From Aquitalea aquatica (lineage in GTDB: Bacteria > Pseudomonadota > Gammaproteobacteria > Burkholderiales > Chromobacteriaceae), in the NCBI RefSeq assembly GCF_013911085.1, contig NZ_JACERN010000039.1, forward strand, positions 310,001 to 374,000: a stretch of 64,000 nt of DNA. Direction: 5' to 3'. Under the pieces are notes generated by a model. It did no database searches and was not told where the DNA came from. It worked only from the letters and a program-made list of their open reading frames with translations. Below, in pieces: positions 1 to 14,618 of this stretch; position 1 is the stretch's first letter; every line of letters starts with the position of its first letter. A program made the position numbers and the translations under genes.

Positions 1-328
1 AAAATCGCGCAAGGTGGCGGAATCGCTCAAGGCCAATCGCCAGTTGCTGGCGGCGGCAGCCATCGAAGTCGTCCCGATGGATGCGTTGCTGTACCTGAAA
101 AGCTGTCGAGAACAATTTGACATCATCTTCGCCGATCCGCCCTATGACTCAAGCTTGCTGCAGCAGGTATTGCCCTTGCTGCAGTCGCTGCTGGCTACTG
201 ACGGCGTATTGTATTTCGAAGCCAGACACTGGCCAGAAAGTTTGCCAGGCTGGCAGATCGTGAAGCAGGACAAGGCCGGCATGGTGCATTACGCGCTGGT
301 CCGGCCGATTGCTGAAGAATCGCTGTAA
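1..328 (+). CDS. rsmD: 16S rRNA (guanine966-N2)-methyltransferase, 3' part
   Basis: This is the C-terminal part of an RsmD-family methyltransferase that modifies G966 of 16S rRNA using S-adenosylmethionine. The reading frame is open from base 2, so the N-terminal SAM-binding half lies upstream of the window. The catalytic motif DPPY appears in the context IIFADPPYDSS, followed by the usual late Rossmann strands (VLYFEARHW). The gene ends 99 bases before a ferredoxin gene. In many relatives coaD lies next to rsmD, but there is no coaD here. The family call is strong although only about 108 residues are visible. Confidence 0.9.
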   Translation, partial: KSRKVAESLKANRQLLAAAAIEVVPMDALLYLKSCREQFDIIFADPPYDSSLLQQVLPLLQSLLATDGVLYFEARHWPESLPGWQIVKQDKAGMVHYALVRPIAEESL

Positions 329-409
329 TACGTAGGCGGGTCGCCGCATAAAGATATAACGGGGCGAACTTGCGACCACGCTGTACGGATGACACAATCA
401 ATACTGTGA

Positions 410-679
<270 letters not shown>

Positions 680-710
680 GTGAAGCTAAGTGCTTGATGC
701 AAAAGACAGG

Positions 711-741
711 GCCCCGCAGTTTGCGGGGCTTTGTTCTTTTT
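711..741 (+). terminator. Rho-independent terminator after the ferredoxin gene
   Basis: A perfect 7 bp stem GCCCCGC/GCGGGGC (711-717 with 723-729) with loop AGTTT is followed by a T-rich tract to 741. It separates the ferredoxin transcript from the tRNA/tuf transcription unit. Confidence 0.9.
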
Positions 742-777
742 CTGGCAAAAATAATGAAAAAAAATGCAGTACAGGTG

Positions 778-806
778 TTGACGAAGGAGGAGGGTATCTA
801 TACTAT
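778..806 (+). promoter_or_regulatory. Probable sigma70 promoter of the tRNA-tuf operon
   Basis: A TTGACG -35 box lies at 778-783. The -10 region reads TATACT at 799-804 (15 base spacer) or TACTAT at 801-806 (17 base spacer). A GC-rich discriminator follows, as is usual for stringently controlled stable-RNA promoters. It sits just upstream of tRNA-Tyr. Confidence 0.65.
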
Positions 807-818
807 TCGGGTCTCTCA

Positions 819-904
819 GGGGGGGTTACCCCAGCGGTCAACGGGTCCGGACTGTAAATCCGGCGGCTCAGCCTTCGAAGGTTCGAATCCTTCTCCCCCC
901 ACCA
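819..904 (+). tRNA. tRNA-Tyr(GUA)
   Basis: A class II tRNA with anticodon GTA in the loop CTGTAAA, a long variable arm, and the T-loop TTCGAAT. The acceptor 5' strand is seven G and pairs with TCCCCCC (one G-U pair). The 3' CCA is encoded at 902-904. It is the first gene of the tRNA-Tyr/Gly/Thr-tuf operon, like the E. coli thrU-tyrU-glyT-thrT-tufB unit. Confidence 0.97.
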
Positions 905-957
905 GAATTTTTTACGTCTTGGCGGCGTGTAGTTTGAAGGCCGTATAGTTGTTGCAG

Positions 958-1031
958 GCGGGTGTAGCTCAATGGTAGAGCAGAAGCCTTCCAAGCTTAC
1001 GACGAGGGTTCGATTCCCTTCACCCGCTCCA
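958..1031 (+). tRNA. tRNA-Gly(UCC)
   Basis: Acceptor GCGGGTG (958-964) pairs with CACCCGC (1021-1027). The anticodon loop CTTCCAA gives anticodon TCC, read as glycine GGA/GGG. The D-loop, the T-loop TTCGATT and the encoded CCA are all present. The first pair of the anticodon stem (27-43) appears to be a G-A mismatch. Confidence 0.97.
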
Positions 1032-1052
1032 AGCGTTAATGCCTGTTAAAGG

Positions 1053-1127
<75 letters not shown>

Positions 1128-1166
1128 CCCATTTGTTTGTAGTTATTCAAATCAGGAAATTTTGCC

Positions 1167-2357
1167 ATGGCTAAGGAAAAGTTCGAGCGGACCAAACCGC
1201 ACGTAAACGTCGGCACCATCGGTCACGTTGACCATGGTAAGACCACCCTGACCGCAGCGATCACCACCATTCTGTCGAAGAAGTTCGGTGGCGAAGCCAA
1301 GGACTACTCCCAGATCGACAGCGCGCCGGAAGAAAAGGCACGTGGTATTACCATTAATACCGCTCACGTAGAATACGAAACCGAAGCACGTCACTACGCT
1401 CACGTAGACTGCCCGGGTCACGCCGACTACGTTAAGAACATGATTACCGGTGCAGCCCAGATGGACGGCGCTATTCTGGTATGTTCAGCTGCTGACGGCC
1501 CGATGCCGCAAACTCGCGAACACATCCTGCTGTCCCGTCAGGTTGGCGTACCGTTCATCATCGTTTACCTGAACAAGGCTGACCTGGTTGACGACGCTGA
1601 GCTGCTGGAACTGGTTGAAATGGAAGTGCGCGATCTGCTGTCTTCCTACGACTTCCCGGGCGATGACACTCCGGTGGTAATCGGTTCGGCTCGTCTGGCA
1701 CTGGAAGGCGACCAATCCGAAATGGGCGAACCGTCCATCTTCCGCCTGGCCGATGCGCTGGACTCCTACATCCCGACTCCGGAACGTGCTGTTGACAAGC
1801 CGTTCCTGCTGCCGATCGAAGACGTATTCTCCATCTCCGGTCGTGGTACTGTAGTAACCGGTCGTGTAGAGCGTGGCATTGTTAAGGTTGGTGAAGAACT
1901 GGAAATCGTGGGCCTGAAGGCAACCGCGAAGACCACCTGCACCGGTGTTGAAATGTTCCGCAAGCTGCTGGATCAAGGTCAGGCTGGTGACAACGTAGGC
2001 GTTCTGCTGCGTGGTACTAAGCGTGAAGACGTAGAGCGTGGTCAGGTTCTGGCCAAGCCGGGCACGATCACCCCGCACACCAAGTTCGCTGCTTCGGTCT
2101 ACGTACTGAGCAAGGACGAAGGCGGCCGTCACACCCCGTTCTTTGCTAACTACCGTCCGCAGTTCTACTTCCGTACTACCGACGTGACTGGTGCAGTAAC
2201 CCTGTCCGAAGGCGTGGAAATGGTAATGCCGGGTGACAACGTGGAAATCACCGTAGAACTGATCGCTCCGATCGCTATGGAAGAAGGTCTGCGTTTCGCC
2301 ATCCGTGAAGGCGGCCGTACTGTTGGCGCCGGCGTGGTAGCAAAAATTATTGCTTGA
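1167..2357 (+). CDS. tuf: Elongation factor Tu, copy 1
   Basis: EF-Tu (396 residues) delivers aminoacyl-tRNA to the ribosome as a GTP complex. The GTPase motifs are GHVDHGKT (residues 19-26), DCPGH (81-85) and NKAD (136-139). Domains 2 and 3 follow, with RGTVVTGR and the C-terminal VAKIIA. The start is preceded by AGGAAA. The protein is identical to that of the second copy at 17762. The DNA is also identical by eye except for codons 2, 3 and 6, and for six of the last seven codons plus the stop (TGA here, TAA there). This pattern points to recent gene conversion. Confidence 0.99.
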   Translation: MAKEKFERTKPHVNVGTIGHVDHGKTTLTAAITTILSKKFGGEAKDYSQIDSAPEEKARGITINTAHVEYETEARHYAHVDCPGHADYVKNMITGAAQMDGAILVCSAADGPMPQTREHILLSRQVGVPFIIVYLNKADLVDDAELLELVEMEVRDLLSSYDFPGDDTPVVIGSARLALEGDQSEMGEPSIFRLADALDSYIPTPERAVDKPFLLPIEDVFSISGRGTVVTGRVERGIVKVGEELEIVGLKATAKTTCTGVEMFRKLLDQGQAGDNVGVLLRGTKREDVERGQVLAKPGTITPHTKFAASVYVLSKDEGGRHTPFFANYRPQFYFRTTDVTGAVTLSEGVEMVMPGDNVEITVELIAPIAMEEGLRFAIREGGRTVGAGVVAKIIA

Positions 2358-2370
2358 TTAATAGGTTTAT

Positions 2371-2446
2371 AGGCCAGTAGCTCAATTGGTAGAGTATCGG
2401 TCTCCAAAACCGAGGGTTGGGGGTTCGAGACCCTCCTGGCCTGCCA
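2371..2446 (+). tRNA. tRNA-Trp(CCA)
   Basis: Acceptor AGGCCAG (2371-2377) pairs with CTGGCCT (2436-2442). The anticodon loop CTCCAAA gives anticodon CCA. The discriminator is G2443 and CCA is encoded at 2444-2446. It lies 13 bases after the tuf stop codon and just before a terminator, and is the conserved tRNA upstream of secE in beta- and gammaproteobacteria. Confidence 0.98.
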
Positions 2447-2450
2447 ATTA

Positions 2451-2484
2451 AGACCAGCCGGCGCTTTGCGCCGGTTGGTCTTTT
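2451..2484 (+). terminator. Rho-independent terminator between tRNA-Trp and secE
   Basis: A 14 bp stem (2451-2464 with 2468-2481, one G-U pair) with loop TTT is followed by TTTT. It closes the tRNA-tuf operon. It lies inside the longest open frame of secE, which argues that the true secE start is downstream of it. Confidence 0.9.
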
Positions 2485-2513
2485 GTCGCATACGCGCAGA
2501 GAACATTCCACAC

Positions 2514-2870
2514 ATGGAAATGCAAGATAAACTCAAGCTGGCTCTGGCCGGTCTGCTGGTAGTGGCCGGTGTTGTTGGCTTCTACATGATTCCTGAAGAT
2601 CAGGGTGTATTGCGCGCACTGGCATTCATTGCTGGCGTCGCGCTGGCGGCAGGTGCGGTGTGGTTGTCGCATCCGGGCAAGGATTTTGTTGCCTATGCCA
2701 ATGACTCGCTGGTCGAGGCGCGCAAGGTCGTGTGGCCGACGCGCAAAGAAGCCATGCAAATGACCGGCATGGTTTTCGTCTTTGTTCTGGTATTGGCCCT
2801 GTTCATGTGGATGGTGGATTCGGGTCTGTCCTGGTTGTTTTACGATGTAATTCTTGGTCGAGGTAGATAA
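2514..2870 (+). CDS. secE: Preprotein translocase subunit SecE
   Basis: SecE is an inner-membrane subunit of the SecYEG channel that clamps SecY. At 118 residues it is the three-helix proteobacterial form, with hydrophobic segments at about residues 8-25, 33-51 and 82-105. The conserved cytoplasmic hinge [13 protein letters not shown] precedes the last helix. The frame is open further upstream, but that stretch is the terminator hairpin, so I place the start at ATG 2514 (ATG 2520 is an alternative). The stop TAA shares its last base with the ATG of nusG, indicating tight coupling. Confidence 0.96.
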   Translation: MEMQDKLKLALAGLLVVAGVVGFYMIPEDQGVLRALAFIAGVALAAGAVWLSHPGKDFVAYANDSLVEARKVVWPTRKEAMQMTGMVFVFVLVLALFMWMVDSGLSWLFYDVILGRGR

Positions 2871-3403
2871 TGGCAAAGCGCTGGTATGTTGTGCATGCTT
2901 ATTCTGGTTTTGAGAAGAGTGTGCAGAAAGCGCTGCGTGAGCGCATCGAGCGTTCCGAGGTTGCTGACCTGTTTGGCCAGATCCTTGTTCCGGTCGAAGA
3001 GGTGGTGGACGTCAAGAACGGTCGCCGCTCCATTACCGAGCGCAAGTTCTTCCCCGGTTATGTGCTGGTTGAAATGGATATGACCGACGATACCTGGCAC
3101 CTGGTGAAAAGTACTCCCAAGGTGACGGGTTTTGTTGGTGGTACGGCTAACCGCCCGGCGCCGATTTCCAAGAAGGAAGTCGAAGCCATCATGCAGCAGA
3201 TGCAAGAGGGTGTGGAAAAGCCGAAGCCGAAAGTGCTGTTTGAAGTGGGTGAAAAGGTCCGTGTTATCGACGGCCCTTTCAATGACTTCAATGGTTCGGT
3301 GGATGAGGTCAATTACGAGCGCAACAAGTTGCGTGTGTCTGTGCAGATTTTTGGTCGCGATACGCCGGTTGAGCTGGAATTCAGTCAGGTAGAAAAGCTG
3401 TAA
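2870..3403 (+). CDS. nusG: Transcription termination/antitermination factor NusG
   Basis: NusG (177 residues) binds the RNA polymerase clamp through its N-terminal NGN domain ([19 protein letters not shown]), and Rho or ribosomal S10 through the C-terminal KOW domain ([20 protein letters not shown]). Both domains are intact and the length is normal. It overlaps secE by one base. A strong promoter begins just after its stop codon, so rplK is transcribed separately as well as by read-through. Confidence 0.98.
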   Translation: MAKRWYVVHAYSGFEKSVQKALRERIERSEVADLFGQILVPVEEVVDVKNGRRSITERKFFPGYVLVEMDMTDDTWHLVKSTPKVTGFVGGTANRPAPISKKEVEAIMQQMQEGVEKPKPKVLFEVGEKVRVIDGPFNDFNGSVDEVNYERNKLRVSVQIFGRDTPVELEFSQVEKL

Positions 3404-3409
3404 TTCTGC

Positions 3410-3438
3410 TTGGCAGTTAGTTAGTAAGCGTATATACT
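3410..3438 (+). promoter_or_regulatory. Strong sigma70 promoter for rplKA
   Basis: TTGGCA (3410-3415) and TATACT (3433-3438) are separated by exactly 17 bases, each matching consensus at five of six positions. The promoter starts seven bases after the nusG stop codon and corresponds to the L11 operon promoter of E. coli. The leader from about 3445 to 3501 is GC-rich and could hold the L1 autoregulatory site, but I cannot fold it confidently. Confidence 0.8.
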
Positions 3439-3501
3439 GTTGCGCTTTCGTCCGGGAAGCGAGTGCACGCTCGCGCTATACCCATTTTAGGAGTTTTAAA
3501 C

Positions 3502-3933
3502 GTGGCAAAGAAAATTGTCGGCTATGTAAAGCTGCAAGTGCCCGCTGGTAAGGCTAACCCGTCTCCTCCGATCGGTCCGGCTCTTGGTCAGCGTGGTCTG
3601 AACATCATGGAATTCTGCAAGGCGTTCAACGCCCAGACCCAGGGCATCGAGCCGGGTCTGCCGATTCCGGTTGTGATCACTGCTTATGCAGACAAGTCCT
3701 TCACCTTCATCATGAAGACGCCCCCGGCGACCATTCTGTTGAAGAAGGCTGCTGGTATCAAGTCCGGCTCCGCCAAGCCGCATACCGACAAGGTAGGCAA
3801 GGTAAGCCGTGCTCAGCTGGAAGAAATCGCCAAGACCAAGCAGCCGGATCTGACCGCTGCTGATCTGGATGCTGCTGTACGCACCATCGCCGGCTCCGCC
3901 CGCTCGATGGGTCTTGAAGTGGAGGGTGTGTAA
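3502..3933 (+). CDS. rplK: 50S ribosomal protein L11
   Basis: L11 (143 residues) binds the GTPase-associated centre of 23S rRNA and is needed for stringent factor activation. The N-terminal segment [20 protein letters not shown] with [11 protein letters not shown] and the C-terminal rRNA-binding domain ending [11 protein letters not shown] are typical. The frame is open upstream, but GTG at 3502 has TAGGAG eight bases before it and matches the family N-terminus. It is followed directly by rplA, whose ATG comes right after the stop. In relatives, L1 represses this mRNA. Confidence 0.98.
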   Translation: MAKKIVGYVKLQVPAGKANPSPPIGPALGQRGLNIMEFCKAFNAQTQGIEPGLPIPVVITAYADKSFTFIMKTPPATILLKKAAGIKSGSAKPHTDKVGKVSRAQLEEIAKTKQPDLTAADLDAAVRTIAGSARSMGLEVEGV

Positions 3934-4629
3934 ATGGCCAAGATTTCCAAGCGCCTGCAAACCCTGAAGGCAACTGTTGATCGCAACAAGCTGTACGCTG
4001 TTGAAGAAGCAATTGCTCTGGTTAAGACTGCAGCTACTGCCAAGTTTGATGAGTCGATCGATATCGCCATCAATCTGGGTGTTGATCCGCGTAAATCCGA
4101 CCAAGTCGTTCGTGGTTCGGTTGTGCTGCCGCGTGGTACTGGTAAGTCGGTACGCGTTGCTGTATTTGCTCAAGGCGCCAACGCCGAAGCCGCCAAGGCT
4201 GCCGGTGCTGAAGTTGTCGGTTTCGACGACCTAGCCGAGCAAGTCAAGGCCGGTAACCTGAACTTCGACGTTGTAATTGCTTCCCCGGATGCAATGCGCG
4301 TTGTTGGTCAGCTGGGTCAGATCCTTGGTCCGCGTGGTCTGATGCCGAACCCGAAGGTTGGTACTGTTACCCCGAACGTTGCCGAAGCCGTGAAGAACGC
4401 CAAGGCCGGTCAGGTTCAATACCGTACCGACAAGGCAGGTATCATTCACGCCACCATCGGTCGCGCTTCTTTCGAAGCCGATGCGCTGCGTGAAAACTTC
4501 GCCGCACTGGTTGATGCCCTGGTGAAAGCCAAGCCGGCAGCTTCCAAGGGCGTGTATCTGAAGAAGATCGCCGTATCCAGCACCATGGGTATTGGCGCTC
4601 GTGTAGATACCAGCTCGATCAGCGCCTAA
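3934..4629 (+). CDS. rplA: 50S ribosomal protein L1
   Basis: L1 (231 residues) forms the mobile L1 stalk at the E site and, in relatives, represses its own operon by binding the rplK leader. The family signature around [19 protein letters not shown] is present. Length is normal for betaproteobacteria. The ribosome site GGAGGG lies within the last codons of rplK. A GC-rich hairpin (4644-4667) follows the stop without a T tract, so it may act as a processing site or a partial attenuator. Confidence 0.98.
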   Translation: MAKISKRLQTLKATVDRNKLYAVEEAIALVKTAATAKFDESIDIAINLGVDPRKSDQVVRGSVVLPRGTGKSVRVAVFAQGANAEAAKAAGAEVVGFDDLAEQVKAGNLNFDVVIASPDAMRVVGQLGQILGPRGLMPNPKVGTVTPNVAEAVKNAKAGQVQYRTDKAGIIHATIGRASFEADALRENFAALVDALVKAKPAASKGVYLKKIAVSSTMGIGARVDTSSISA

Positions 4630-4643
4630 GCTGACGCGAGTGA

Positions 4644-4667
4644 GGCAGGGCGGCTTGCCGCCTTGCC
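4644..4667 (+). other. Hairpin after rplA
   Basis: An 11 bp inverted repeat with a TT loop starts 15 bases after the rplA stop. There is no T run, so it is not a standard terminator. A second smaller hairpin (4682-4697, GGCAAGC-TT-GCTTGCC) follows. Both lie between rplA and the L10 leader. Confidence 0.5.
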
Positions 4668-4701
4668 ATTGGCTTTGGGCTGGCAAGCTTGCTTGCCGGA
4701 T

Positions 4702-4800
4702 TGTCAAAGACCGTAGGTGCCGCAAGGCTTAATCGCAAGCCACTGCCCAGTGGTCTGTATCCTACGCAGATGGTGTACCCGAAAGTAGGCTTCTGAAGAG
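4702..4800 (+). promoter_or_regulatory. Ribosomal protein L10 leader (rplJL autoregulatory element)
   Basis: The segment carries the recognisable elements of the L10 leader known upstream of rplJ in many bacteria. These are AGACCGTAGGTGCCGCAAG near the start, a CTTAATCGCAAG hairpin, CCTACGCAGATGGTG pairing back to the first GTAGG, and a final GTAGGC element. In E. coli the L10-L7/L12 complex binds this RNA and represses rplJ translation. Here a tRNA-Thr gene lies between this element and rplJ. I recognised it from memory of the E. coli leader, without a covariance search. Confidence 0.75.
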
Positions 4801-4806
4801 TTCAGG

Positions 4807-4881
<75 letters not shown>

Positions 4882-4973
4882 GTTTCCCTTCTCTATGTTG
4901 TCTCCTGATACAGGTCGCCGCTGCAAAGCGGAGCAGAAATTTTTCTGCTTCATTTCAGTCTAGGAGGTAGACC

Positions 4974-5468
4974 TTGAGTCTCAATATCGAAGATAAAAAG
5001 GCAGTCGTCGCTGCTGTAGCTGCCGAGCTGGCCGCTGCTCAGACCCTCGTCATCGCCGAATATCGGGGCATCGAGGTAAGCAGCATGACCAAGCTGCGCG
5101 CTCAGGCGCGTGAGCAAGGCGTTTACCTGCGCGTTCTGAAGAACACGCTGGTACGCCGTGCGGTAGCTGGTACCCAATTCGAAGCGCTGGCCGAACAAAT
5201 GGTTGGCCCGCTCGTTTACGGTATCTCTACTGATCCGGTTGCTGCTGCCAAGGTGCTGCATCAATTTGCCAAGGCTGACGACAAGATCATCGTCAAGGCA
5301 GGTTCTTACAATGGCGACGTGCTGAATGCTGCTCAGGTTGCTGAGCTGGCTTCCATCCCGAGCCGTGAAGAACTGCTGTCCAAGCTTCTCTACGTTATGC
5401 AGGCTCCGGTCGCAGGCTTCGCCCGCGCACTGGCAGCACTGGCAGAGAAGCAAGCCGAAGCCGCTTAA
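4974..5468 (+). CDS. rplJ: 50S ribosomal protein L10
   Basis: L10 (164 residues) anchors the L7/L12 dimers to the GTPase centre of the ribosome. The N-terminal rRNA-binding region ([31 protein letters not shown]) and the C-terminal helix that carries the L7/L12 dimers ([15 protein letters not shown]) are present. The start is a TTG at 4974, supported by AGGAGG at 4962-4967 and by the family N-terminus. A TTG start for this highly expressed gene may belong to its translational control. It is co-transcribed with rplL. Confidence 0.97.
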   Translation: MSLNIEDKKAVVAAVAAELAAAQTLVIAEYRGIEVSSMTKLRAQAREQGVYLRVLKNTLVRRAVAGTQFEALAEQMVGPLVYGISTDPVAAAKVLHQFAKADDKIIVKAGSYNGDVLNAAQVAELASIPSREELLSKLLYVMQAPVAGFARALAALAEKQAEAA

Positions 5469-5504
5469 CTTATTTGATTCTTATAGAATTCAGGAGATTT
5501 TTAC

Positions 5505-5873
5505 ATGGCAATCACCAAAGAAGACATCCTCGAAGCCGTTGCTGGTCTGACCGTAATGGAACTGAACGACCTGGTTAAGGCGTTCGAAGAGAAGTTCGGC
5601 GTTTCCGCTGCTGCCGTTGCCGTTGCTGGCCCGGCTGCTGGTGCCGCTGCTGTTGAAGAAAAGACCGAGTTTGACGTTGTTCTGAACGCCGCTGGCGACA
5701 ACAAGGTAAACGTGATCAAGGTTGTTCGTGCTATCACCGGTCTGGGCCTGAAAGAAGCCAAGGACATGGTTGACGGCGCTCCGAAGACCGTGAAAGAAGC
5801 CGTTTCCAAGGCTGAAGCTGAAGAAGTTCTGAAGCAACTGACCGAAGCCGGTGCCAAGGCTGAAATCAAATAA
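5505..5873 (+). CDS. rplL: 50S ribosomal protein L7/L12
   Basis: L7/L12 (122 residues) is the multi-copy stalk protein that recruits translation factors. It has the N-terminal dimerisation domain, an Ala/Val-rich hinge (about residues 35-50, [19 protein letters not shown]) and the C-terminal factor-binding domain with [16 protein letters not shown]. Acidic composition and length are normal. It lies 36 bases after rplJ and is followed by an attenuator-like hairpin before rpoB. Confidence 0.99.
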   Translation: MAITKEDILEAVAGLTVMELNDLVKAFEEKFGVSAAAVAVAGPAAGAAAVEEKTEFDVVLNAAGDNKVNVIKVVRAITGLGLKEAKDMVDGAPKTVKEAVSKAEAEEVLKQLTEAGAKAEIK

Positions 5874-5895
5874 TCTTCTTTGAAAAAAGAAGGTG

Positions 5896-5925
5896 AGGCT
5901 GGCGGAGAAATCCGCCAGCCTTATT
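5896..5925 (+). terminator. rplL-rpoB attenuator hairpin
   Basis: A perfect 11 bp stem (5896-5906 with 5911-5921) with a GAAA tetraloop is followed by only a short T stretch. It occupies the position of the E. coli rplL-rpoB attenuator, which lets only a fraction of transcripts continue into rpoBC. Confidence 0.75.
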
Positions 5926-6028
5926 GCGCTTGTAATTGGCCGAAACAAAGATAGTAAAAGCCAGCAATTACCCGGCGTGGCTGCTGACTTTTGGTTTCTT
6001 GCGCCACTACCACCTCGATGGAGACTCT

Positions 6029-10204
<4,176 letters not shown>

Positions 10205-10214
10205 TTGGGTGAGA

Positions 10215-10237
10215 AGGCGCGGCATCATGCCGCGCCT
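10215..10237 (+). other. Hairpin in the rpoB-rpoC spacer
   Basis: A perfect 10 bp stem (10215-10224 with 10228-10237) and loop TCA lies in the 56-base spacer. There is no T run, so it is more likely an mRNA processing or stability element than a terminator. Confidence 0.5.
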
Positions 10238-10260
10238 CCTGTCCCCTGACTGGAGACGCA

Positions 10261-13200
10261 ATGAAAGCTCTGCTCGACCTCTTTAAGCAAGTAACGCAAG
10301 AAGAAGAGTTTGATGCGATTAAAATCGGCATCGCCTCACCCGACAAGATCCGTTCCTGGTCTTATGGTGAAGTTAAAAAGCCGGAAACCATCAACTATCG
10401 TACCTTCAAACCGGAACGCGACGGCCTGTTCTGCGCCCGCATTTTCGGACCGGTAAAAGACTACGAATGCCTGTGCGGCAAGTACAAGCGTCTGAAGCAC
10501 CGTGGCGTGATCTGCGAAAAATGCGGCGTGGAAGTGACCTTGTCCAAGGTTCGCCGCGAACGCATGGGTCACATCGAACTGGCCAGCCCGACCGCGCACA
10601 TCTGGTTCCTGAAGAGCCTGCCGTCTCGTTTGGGCATGGTGCTGGACATGACCCTGCGCGACATCGAACGCGTACTGTACTTCGAAGCATTTGTCGTGAC
10701 CGACCCGGGCATGACCCCGTTGCAATACCGTCAGCTGCTGACCGAAGAAGACTTCCTGGACAAGGAAGACCAGTACGGCGAAGAGTTCGTCGCCATGATG
10801 GGTGCCGAAGCCGTACGCGAATTGCTCAAGCGTCTGAATCTGGATACCGAGATCGAGACCCTGCGTCGCGAGCTGGAAGCCACCAATTCCGATACCAAGA
10901 TCAAGAAGATCGCCAAGCGCCTGAAGGTGCTGGAAGCCTTCCAGCGTTCCGGCATGAAGCCGGAATGGATGATTCTGGAAGTGCTGCCGGTGCTGCCGCC
11001 GGAACTGCGTCCGCTGGTACCGCTGGACGGTGGCCGTTTCGCCACCTCCGACCTGAACGATCTGTATCGCCGCGTCATTAACCGTAACAACCGCCTGAAG
11101 CGCCTGCTGGAGCTGCGTGCGCCGGACATCATCGTGCGCAACGAAAAGCGCATGCTGCAGGAATCGGTTGACTCGCTGCTGGACAACGGTCGTCGCGGCA
11201 AGGCCATGACTGGCGCCAACAAGCGTCCGTTGAAGTCGCTGGCTGACATGATCAAGGGTAAGGGCGGTCGCTTCCGTCAGAACTTGCTGGGTAAGCGCGT
11301 GGACTACTCCGGTCGTTCCGTGATTACCGTAGGTCCGACCCTGCGTCTGCACCAGTGCGGTCTGCCGAAAAAGATGGCGCTGGAACTGTTCAAGCCTTTC
11401 ATCTTCCACAAGCTGGAAGTCATGGGCCTGGCCTCCACCATCAAGGCTGCCAAGAAGTTGGTCGAGCAGGAAGTGCCGGAAGTCTGGGACATCCTGGAAG
11501 ACGTGATTCGCGAACATCCGGTGCTGCTGAACCGTGCGCCTACCCTGCACCGTTTGGGTATCCAGGCATTCGAGCCGGTACTGATCGAAGGCAAGGCCAT
11601 CCAGCTGCACCCGCTGGTCTGCGCGGCATTCAACGCCGACTTTGACGGTGACCAGATGGCCGTTCACGTGCCGCTGTCGCTGGAAGCACAGATGGAAGCC
11701 CGCACCCTGATGCTGGCCACCAACAACGTGCTGTCGCCGGCCAACGGCGACCCGATCATCGTGCCGTCCCAGGATATCGTGCTGGGTCTGTACTACATGA
11801 CTCGCGACAAGGTAAACGGCAAGGGCGAAGGCATGGTGTTTGCTGACACCAAGGAAGTGCATCGTGCCTACGAAACCCGTCAGGTCGAGCTGGCTACCCG
11901 CATTACTGTCCGCCTGAAAGAATGGGAAAAGGATGAGCAGGGCGAATTCCAGCCGGTGATCAAGCGCTACGACACCACTGTCGGTCGCGCCATCCTGTCT
12001 GACATCCTGCCGAAGGGCCTGCCGTTCGAGCACATCAACAAGGCGCTGAAGAAGAAAGAAATCTCCAAGCTGATCAACGTATCGTTCCGCCGTTGCGGCA
12101 TTCGCGATACCGTGATCTTTGCCGACCAGTTGATGTACACCGGTTTTGCCTACTCCACCCGTGGCGGTATCTCGATTTGCGTGGACGACATGCAAATCCC
12201 GGGCAAGAAGGTCGAGCTGCTGGGCGAAGCCCAGAAAGAAGTCAAAGAGATCGAAGAGCAGTACCGTCAAGGTCTGGTTACCCAGGGCGAACGCTACAAC
12301 AAGGTTGTGGATATCTGGGGCCGTACCGGCGACAAGATCGCCAAGGCCATGATGGACGAGCTGTCCAAGCAGAAGGTGCTGGATCGCGACGGTAAGGAAG
12401 TGGATCAGGAATCCTTCAACTCCATTTACATGATGGCCGACTCTGGTGCGCGGGGTTCCGCAGCACAGATCAAGCAGCTGGCCGGTATGCGGGGTTTGAT
12501 GGCGAAGCCGGACGGTTCCATTATCGAAACGCCGATTACCGCCAACTTCCGTGAAGGTCTGACGGTTCTGCAGTACTTCATCTCTACGCACGGTGCCCGT
12601 AAGGGTCTGGCGGATACGGCCTTGAAGACGGCTAACTCCGGTTACCTGACGCGTCGTCTGGTGGACGTGACCCAGGATCTGGTGGTGATCGAGGACGATT
12701 GCGGTACCAACAACGGCTTCGTGATGAAGGCGGTTCTGCAAGGCGGTGACGTGATCGAAGCCCTGCGTGACCGTATCCTGGGTCGCGTGACCGCGGTAGA
12801 CGTGGTGGATCCGTCCACTGGCGAAACCGTTCTGGAAGCCGGCACCCTGCTGGACGAGCACATGGTTGATGTGATCGACAGCCTGGGTATCGATGAAGTC
12901 AAGGTTCGCACTGCCATTACCTGCGACACCCGCTATGGTCTGTGTGCCAAGTGCTACGGTCGCGACCTGGCACGCGGCAAGCGTGTCAATGCCGGCGAAG
13001 CTGTTGGTGTGATTGCAGCCCAGTCGATTGGTGAGCCGGGTACCCAGCTGACCATGCGTACCTTCCACATTGGTGGTGCCGCATCGCGAAATGCTGCTGC
13101 CAGCCAGGTAGAAGGCAAGTCGAACGGTACCGTACGCTTCTCCAGCCAGATGCGTTATGTCGCCAACTCCAAGGGCGAGCTGATCGTGATCACCCGTTCC

Positions 13201-14454
13201 GGCGAGGTGGTGATCCATGACGATATGGGCCGCGAGCGCGAACGTCACAAAGTACCGTACGGTGCCACGCTGATGGTGACCGACGGTCTGGTGATCAAGG
13301 CTGGTGCAGTCCTGGCAACCTGGGACCCGCATACCCGCCCGATCATTACCGAATACGCTGGCCGCGTGAAGTTCGAAAACGTGGAAGAGGGCAATACCGT
13401 TGCCAAGCAGACCGACGAAGTGACCGGTCTGTCCACCCTGGTGGTGATCGATCCGAAGCGTCGTGCCGGTTCGCAGTCGAAGATGCTGCGTCCGCTGGTG
13501 AAGCTGCTGGACGAAAACGGCCTGGAAGTGAAGCTGGCGGGTTCCGATGCCTCGGTATCCATTACCTTCCAGGTTGGCGCCATCATTACCGTGCGTGACG
13601 GTCAGGATGTGGGCAAGGGTGAGGTACTGGCCCGTATCCCGCAGGAATCCTCCAAGACCCGCGATATTACCGGTGGTCTGCCGCGTGTGGCCGAGCTGTT
13701 CGAAGCCCGTTCGCCGAAGGATGCCGGCATGCTGGCCGAGGTGACCGGTACCGTATCGTTCGGTAAGGACACCAAGGGCAAGCAGCGTCTGATCATTACC
13801 GATCTCGAGGGTAGCGGTTACGAAAACCTGATCCCGAAAGACAAGCACGTACTGGTGCACGATGGTCAGGTGGTGAACCGTGGTGAATCCATTGTCGACG
13901 GTCCGGTTGATCCGCACGACATCCTGCGTCTGCAGGGTATCGAGGCGCTGGCCCGCTACATCGTGCAGGAAGTGCAGGAAGTGTACCGTCTGCAGGGCGT
14001 GAAGATTAACGACAAGCACATCGAGGTGATCATTCGCCAGATGCTGCGTCGTGTCATCATCTCCGACAGCGGCGACACCGAGTTCATCCAGGGCGAGCAG
14101 GTAGAACGCGCCGATGTACTGGAAATGAACGACAAGATGCTGGCGGAAGGCAAGGAACCGGCGCAGTACGAAAACGTACTGCTGGGTATTACCAAGGCAT
14201 CCTTGTCCACCGATTCCTTCATCTCGGCGGCTTCCTTCCAGGAAACCACCCGCGTGCTGACCGAAGCAGCCATCATGGGCAAGAAAGATGATCTGCGCGG
14301 TCTGAAGGAGAACGTGATCGTGGGCCGTCTGATTCCGGCTGGTACCGGTCTGGCTTACCACCGTACCCGTCGTCGTCAAGGCCTGGGCTTGGACACTACG
14401 CACTCGCAACTGCTGGAAGAACAGCCAGTAGACGAAGTGGAAAACAACAGCTGA
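10261..14454 (+). CDS. rpoC: DNA-directed RNA polymerase subunit beta'
   Basis: The beta' subunit (1397 residues) carries the catalytic centre. The N-terminal zinc ribbon [20 protein letters not shown], the magnesium loop NADFDGDQ with aspartates 460, 462 and 464 (the same numbering as E. coli), and the second zinc site [13 protein letters not shown] are all present. The trigger-loop region [20 protein letters not shown] is intact. The start has CTGGAGACG upstream. A strong bipartite terminator follows, so rpoBC ends here. Confidence 0.99.
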   Translation: MKALLDLFKQVTQEEEFDAIKIGIASPDKIRSWSYGEVKKPETINYRTFKPERDGLFCARIFGPVKDYECLCGKYKRLKHRGVICEKCGVEVTLSKVRRERMGHIELASPTAHIWFLKSLPSRLGMVLDMTLRDIERVLYFEAFVVTDPGMTPLQYRQLLTEEDFLDKEDQYGEEFVAMMGAEAVRELLKRLNLDTEIETLRRELEATNSDTKIKKIAKRLKVLEAFQRSGMKPEWMILEVLPVLPPELRPLVPLDGGRFATSDLNDLYRRVINRNNRLKRLLELRAPDIIVRNEKRMLQESVDSLLDNGRRGKAMTGANKRPLKSLADMIKGKGGRFRQNLLGKRVDYSGRSVITVGPTLRLHQCGLPKKMALELFKPFIFHKLEVMGLASTIKAAKKLVEQEVPEVWDILEDVIREHPVLLNRAPTLHRLGIQAFEPVLIEGKAIQLHPLVCAAFNADFDGDQMAVHVPLSLEAQMEARTLMLATNNVLSPANGDPIIVPSQDIVLGLYYMTRDKVNGKGEGMVFADTKEVHRAYETRQVELATRITVRLKEWEKDEQGEFQPVIKRYDTTVGRAILSDILPKGLPFEHINKALKKKEISKLINVSFRRCGIRDTVIFADQLMYTGFAYSTRGGISICVDDMQIPGKKVELLGEAQKEVKEIEEQYRQGLVTQGERYNKVVDIWGRTGDKIAKAMMDELSKQKVLDRDGKEVDQESFNSIYMMADSGARGSAAQIKQLAGMRGLMAKPDGSIIETPITANFREGLTVLQYFISTHGARKGLADTALKTANSGYLTRRLVDVTQDLVVIEDDCGTNNGFVMKAVLQGGDVIEALRDRILGRVTAVDVVDPSTGETVLEAGTLLDEHMVDVIDSLGIDEVKVRTAITCDTRYGLCAKCYGRDLARGKRVNAGEAVGVIAAQSIGEPGTQLTMRTFHIGGAASRNAAASQVEGKSNGTVRFSSQMRYVANSKGELIVITRSGEVVIHDDMGRERERHKVPYGATLMVTDGLVIKAGAVLATWDPHTRPIITEYAGRVKFENVEEGNTVAKQTDEVTGLSTLVVIDPKRRAGSQSKMLRPLVKLLDENGLEVKLAGSDASVSITFQVGAIITVRDGQDVGKGEVLARIPQESSKTRDITGGLPRVAELFEARSPKDAGMLAEVTGTVSFGKDTKGKQRLIITDLEGSGYENLIPKDKHVLVHDGQVVNRGESIVDGPVDPHDILRLQGIEALARYIVQEVQEVYRLQGVKINDKHIEVIIRQMLRRVIISDSGDTEFIQGEQVERADVLEMNDKMLAEGKEPAQYENVLLGITKASLSTDSFISAASFQETTRVLTEAAIMGKKDDLRGLKENVIVGRLIPAGTGLAYHRTRRRQGLGLDTTHSQLLEEQPVDEVENNS

Positions 14455-14479
14455 TTTTGCTAAAACCAGCTGAGTGTTG

Positions 14480-14528
14480 AAAAAACGCTGCGCCATCAAC
14501 GATTAACGTTGCGGGCGCAGCGTTTTTC
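14480..14528 (+). terminator. Terminator after rpoC
   Basis: A 14 bp stem pairs 14481-14494 with 14514-14527 and encloses a nested CAACG/CGTTG hairpin. The distal arm ends in TTTTT. It separates rpoBC from the str operon promoter immediately downstream. Confidence 0.85.
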
Positions 14529-14530
14529 AT

Positions 14531-14560
14531 TTGACGGTAAGTGATTGACTAAAATATAAT
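14531..14560 (+). promoter_or_regulatory. str operon promoter
   Basis: TTGACG (14531-14536) and a perfect TATAAT (14555-14560) are 18 bases apart, 59 bases upstream of rpsL. This is one of the two best -10 boxes seen in the window. Confidence 0.8.
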
Positions 14561-14618
14561 CCTCCGTCCTTCTGGAGACGTGTTGTCTGCAGAATGAATC
14601 AACTAGGAACTGATAGTA

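Noticed and set aside
10336-14499. A 1387-codon open frame antisense to rpoC (and a 1111-codon one antisense to rpoB at 6161-9496)
   Set aside because: Long antisense frames are expected opposite strongly codon-biased GC-rich genes. The products are low-complexity and lack ribosome sites.
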